Origin: Mixta sp. Marseille-Q2659
GTDB lineage: Bacteria; Pseudomonadota; Gammaproteobacteria; Enterobacterales; Enterobacteriaceae
Length of the DNA stretch: 60,114 nt
Direction of reading: 5' to 3'
Assembly: GCF_940807255.1 (NCBI RefSeq)
Contig: NZ_CALNWY010000027.1
Span: forward strand, 1-60,114
A model generated the notes under the pieces. The model was not told the DNA's origin. It ran no database searches and worked only from the letters and a program-made list of their open reading frames with translations. Below are positions 59,454 through 60,114 of the stretch, piece after piece. The position numbers and the translations under genes are program-made. Numbering within the stretch: the stretch's first letter is position 1; every line of letters begins with the position of its first letter.

Positions 59454-60114
59454 GCATGTTCGGCGTGCTGTACGCCTGCGGGCGATAAAGCCTCACCACC
59501 TCGCCAACGATAATCAGCGACGGCGACTGCGGCTGGTGGCGCGCAATTGTCGCCTCCAGCGTCGCCAGCGTGGCGATCAGCACGCGCTGATCGCGGCGCG
59601 TACCGCGCTCCACAATCGCCACCGGCGTCGCAGCGTCGCGTCCGTGTTGGCAAAGCTGGCGGCTCAGTTCAGCGCTCCAGGTCAGCCCCATATAAAACAC
59701 CAGCGTCTGGCTGGCGTCGCGCAGGCTTTCCCACGCCAGCTGCGGCTTGCCCTCTTTGCCATGGCCGGTAATAAAGCGCACTGACTGCGCCATCTCCCGA
59801 TGGGTTAGCGGAATGCCGCAGGCAGCCGCGCAGCCGGTGGCGGCGGTAATGCCGGGCACGATATGGCAATCGATGCCGGCGGCCTGCAGTTGCTGCATCT
59901 CCTCGCCGCCGCGCCCGAAAATAAAGGGATCGCCCCCCTTCAGCCGCACCACCTGCCGTCCGCTGCGCGCCAGATCCACCAGCAGCTGGCTTATCTGATT
60001 CTGCTTCATGCCGTGAAAGCCGGGCGTTTTGCCGACGTCCAGCGCCAGCGTCGCGGCGGGGATCAGTGCCAGCACCGCTTCGCTGACCAGCCGATCGTAA
60101 ACCACCACGTCCGC
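59431..60114 (-). CDS. cobA: Uroporphyrinogen-III C-methyltransferase (5' end outside window)
   Basis: SAM-dependent methylase making precorrin-2 for sirohaem (nitrite/sulfite reductases) or cobalamin. About 227 residues lie inside the window, open to its edge. VVRLKGGDPFIFGRGGEE, VPGITAATGCAAACGIPLTHR and a conserved SVRFITGH are diagnostic and match the C-terminal domain of CysG, but here without the CysG N-terminal part visible. Free-standing copies often accompany nitrate/nitrite assimilation genes (inference). The C-terminal tail STPNMQAAHSSR overlaps the repeat array. Confidence 0.88.
   Translation of the reverse strand, partial: ADVVVYDRLVSEAVLALIPAATLALDVGKTPGFHGMKQNQISQLLVDLARSGRQVVRLKGGDPFIFGRGGEEMQQLQAAGIDCHIVPGITAATGCAAACGIPLTHREMAQSVRFITGHGKEGKPQLAWESLRDASQTLVFYMGLTWSAELSRQLCQHGRDAATPVAIVERGTRRDQRVLIATLATLEATIARHQPQSPSLIIVGEVVRLYRPQAYSTPNMQAAHSSR

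Overview
The window is chromosomal DNA of a plant- or insect-associated member of Enterobacterales, most likely Erwiniaceae (Pantoea/Mixta/Erwinia type). Proteins are close to Escherichia coli orthologues, gene order follows the E. coli 38-39 min region, GC is moderately high, and start signals are typical enterobacterial ones (ATT start of infC, pheM leader, thrS operator). Genus-level placement is inference; no rRNA or tRNA gene is visible.

Layout. (1) 1-15.6 kb is conserved backbone: ppsR (cut by the window edge), aroH, selO, ydiV/rflP, nlpC, btuD-btuE-btuC, a DUF2502 gene, ihfA-pheT-pheS-pheM-rplT-rpmI-infC-thrS. (2) 15.8-16.3 kb holds a small overlapping pair resembling phage spanins. 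(3) 16.5-22.3 kb is an accessory four-gene operon: an iron-sulfur/molybdenum formate-dehydrogenase-family enzyme, a DUF1641 protein (ForC type) and both subunits of a cyanide-insensitive bd-type quinol oxidase. All junctions overlap. It reads as a self-contained dehydrogenase-to-oxygen respiratory chain and is the most interesting system here. (4) 22.3-26.4 kb: a LysR regulator divergent from a UbiD/UbiX-type aromatic acid decarboxylase module with a DUF554 membrane protein. (5) 26.4-43 kb: backbone again (ydiY, ydiZ, yniA, yniB, hxpB, ydjM, tcyP, katE, osmE, nadE, cho) interrupted by a Fur-boxed iron-binding protein, kduI-kduD, an exported DUF6515-like protein, an MFS efflux pump and a Tat-exported SDR. 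(6) 43.8-53.4 kb: spy, an enolase-superfamily/MFS pair, and the complete arginine succinyltransferase operon astCADBE with a recognisable sigma-54 promoter. (7) 53.9-60.1 kb: a second bd oxidase (cydA-like, cydB-like, DUF2474 small subunit), an orphan HNH nuclease toxin with a putative immunity gene, a YchO-like inverse autotransporter, and the 3' end of a cobA-type uroporphyrinogen methyltransferase followed by 77-bp repeats derived from its own end.

Quality warning. Between 16 and 57.5 kb at least eight otherwise well-conserved genes carry one- or two-base indels or a nonsense codon (Rz-like gene, ubiD-like gene, kduI twice, MFS pump, astB, astA, cydA-like gene twice, immunity gene). Several of the inferred losses are in short homopolymers. 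Sequencing or assembly error is at least as likely as gene decay, so these are reported as disrupted but with their intended product.

Regulatory signals that could be read: CRP-like site before aroH, pheM attenuator, thrS operator, Fur box, LexA boxes before ydjM and cho, a sigma-54 element before astC, a possible sigma-S -10 before katE, and many intrinsic terminators.
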